Part shown: positions 12,830 to 13,125 of the stretch, one piece after another
How the letters are laid out: every line of letters starts with the position of its first letter
Position numbering within the stretch: position 1 is the stretch's first letter
Source: CALKHQ01 sp050329975
Lineage (GTDB): Bacteria > Pseudomonadota > Alphaproteobacteria > CALKHQ01
Assembly (NCBI GenBank): GCA_050329975.1
Contig: JBHJOG010000288.1
Span: 1-13,125 of the forward strand
Direction: 5' to 3'
DNA length: 13,125 nucleotides
Notes under the pieces: generated by a model
The model's input: the letters and a program-made list of their open reading frames with translations, nothing else
What the model was told of the DNA's origin: nothing
Databases searched by the model: none
Program-made: the position numbers and the translations under genes

Positions 12830-13125
12830 ATGAACGCAACCACCAAGCGCATGGGCCTGCTGGCGGCGGCCTCGCTGCTGGCGACGGCCGGTCTCGCCGG
12901 CGGCGCGGCGGCGCAGGACGACGAACTGAAGTTCGGCTACATCAACAAGATGGGCGACCACCCCTGGTTCGTGTCCGAGGTGAACGGCGCCCGCGAGCGG
13001 GCGATGGAGCTCGGCGCCGAGCTGATGCACCAGGACGTGCAGTTCGACGCCGACCTGACCATCACCGCCTTCGACACCATGGTCGCCGACGGCGTCGCCG
13101 GCATCGCGATCGTGGTGCCCGACCT
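12830..13125 (+). CDS. AraF-like periplasmic sugar-binding protein (5' part, cut by window edge)
   Basis: The start of a type I periplasmic binding protein for an ABC sugar importer; 98 codons are visible and the gene continues past the right edge. MNATTKRMGLLAAASLLATAG is a signal peptide likely cut near AAA-QDDE (about residue 28). The mature start LKFGYINKMGDHPWFVSEVNGARERAMELGAE has the order and spacing of L-arabinose-binding protein AraF, a receptor that also takes D-galactose and D-fucose. The later AFDTMVADGVAGIAIVVPD matches the second strand-helix unit of this fold. A near-perfect ribosome-binding site, AAAGGAGG at 12814-12821, lies 8 bases before the ATG, much stronger than those of the enzyme genes, as expected for an abundant receptor. 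ATPase and permease genes should follow outside the window. Confidence 0.9.
   Translation, partial: MNATTKRMGLLAAASLLATAGLAGGAAAQDDELKFGYINKMGDHPWFVSEVNGARERAMELGAELMHQDVQFDADLTITAFDTMVADGVAGIAIVVPD

Noticed and set aside
10577..13030. An 817-codon open frame on the minus strand
   Set aside because: It lies opposite the dehydratase, SDR and receptor genes, which have complete catalytic motifs; it is a codon-bias shadow.

Overview
The window looks like a GC-rich (about 65-70% by eye) proteobacterial chromosome, most likely alphaproteobacterial. The protein families, the codon bias and the loose promoters fit that, but no rRNA or other taxonomic marker is present, so this is an inference. No tRNA, rRNA, CRISPR array, transposase or integrase is visible. 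Positions 1-154 hold no gene I can recognise; a frame open to the left edge stops at 64-66.

Layout, left to right. (1) 155-883 (-): an unrecognised secreted protein on a DNA patch clearly poorer in GC than its surroundings. (2) 1077-2765 (-): glnS, glutaminyl-tRNA synthetase. (3) 2880-5906 (-): a complete tripartite tricarboxylate transporter, transcribed tctC-tctB-tctA, with a stem-loop between tctC and tctB and a possible pairing switch around the tctC ribosome-binding site. (4) 5907-6081: a divergent intergenic region with several short direct and inverted repeats. (5) 6082-7950 (+): an ABC exporter half-transporter, convergent with (6) 7988-9022 (-): an aldo/keto reductase of the aldose/pyridoxal dehydrogenase type. 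(7) 9113-9733 (-): a small methyltransferase carrying the metal-site signature of Hen1 RNA 3'-end 2'-O-methyltransferases, with no RNA-repair partner nearby. (8) 9910-13125 (+): a sugar-acid catabolic unit made of a DgoR-like GntR/FCD regulator, a DgoD-like enolase-superfamily sugar-acid dehydratase, an NAD-type short-chain dehydrogenase, and the first third of an AraF-like periplasmic sugar-binding protein that runs off the right edge.

How the genes fit together. The right half reads as an oxidative (De Ley-Doudoroff-like) route for an aldose such as a galactose-, arabinose- or fucose-type sugar. The binding protein and its presumed downstream ABC transporter import the sugar. The aldo/keto reductase or the SDR oxidises it to a lactone, the dehydratase converts the aldonate to a 2-keto-3-deoxy acid, and the GntR protein senses an intermediate. 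A lactonase and an aldolase or kinase are not in the window. Two copies of a related GT-N3-AC element, one over the predicted regulator promoter and one just upstream of the dehydratase, are good candidate operators. Both the dehydratase and the SDR start codons overlap the stop of a tiny upstream reading frame through ATGA, which suggests translational coupling. The left half (glnS, Tct transporter) has no clear functional tie to the right half. Nothing here is a clearly new multi-gene system; the stand-alone Hen1-like methyltransferase and the regulatory architecture of the sugar-acid unit are the parts most worth a second look.
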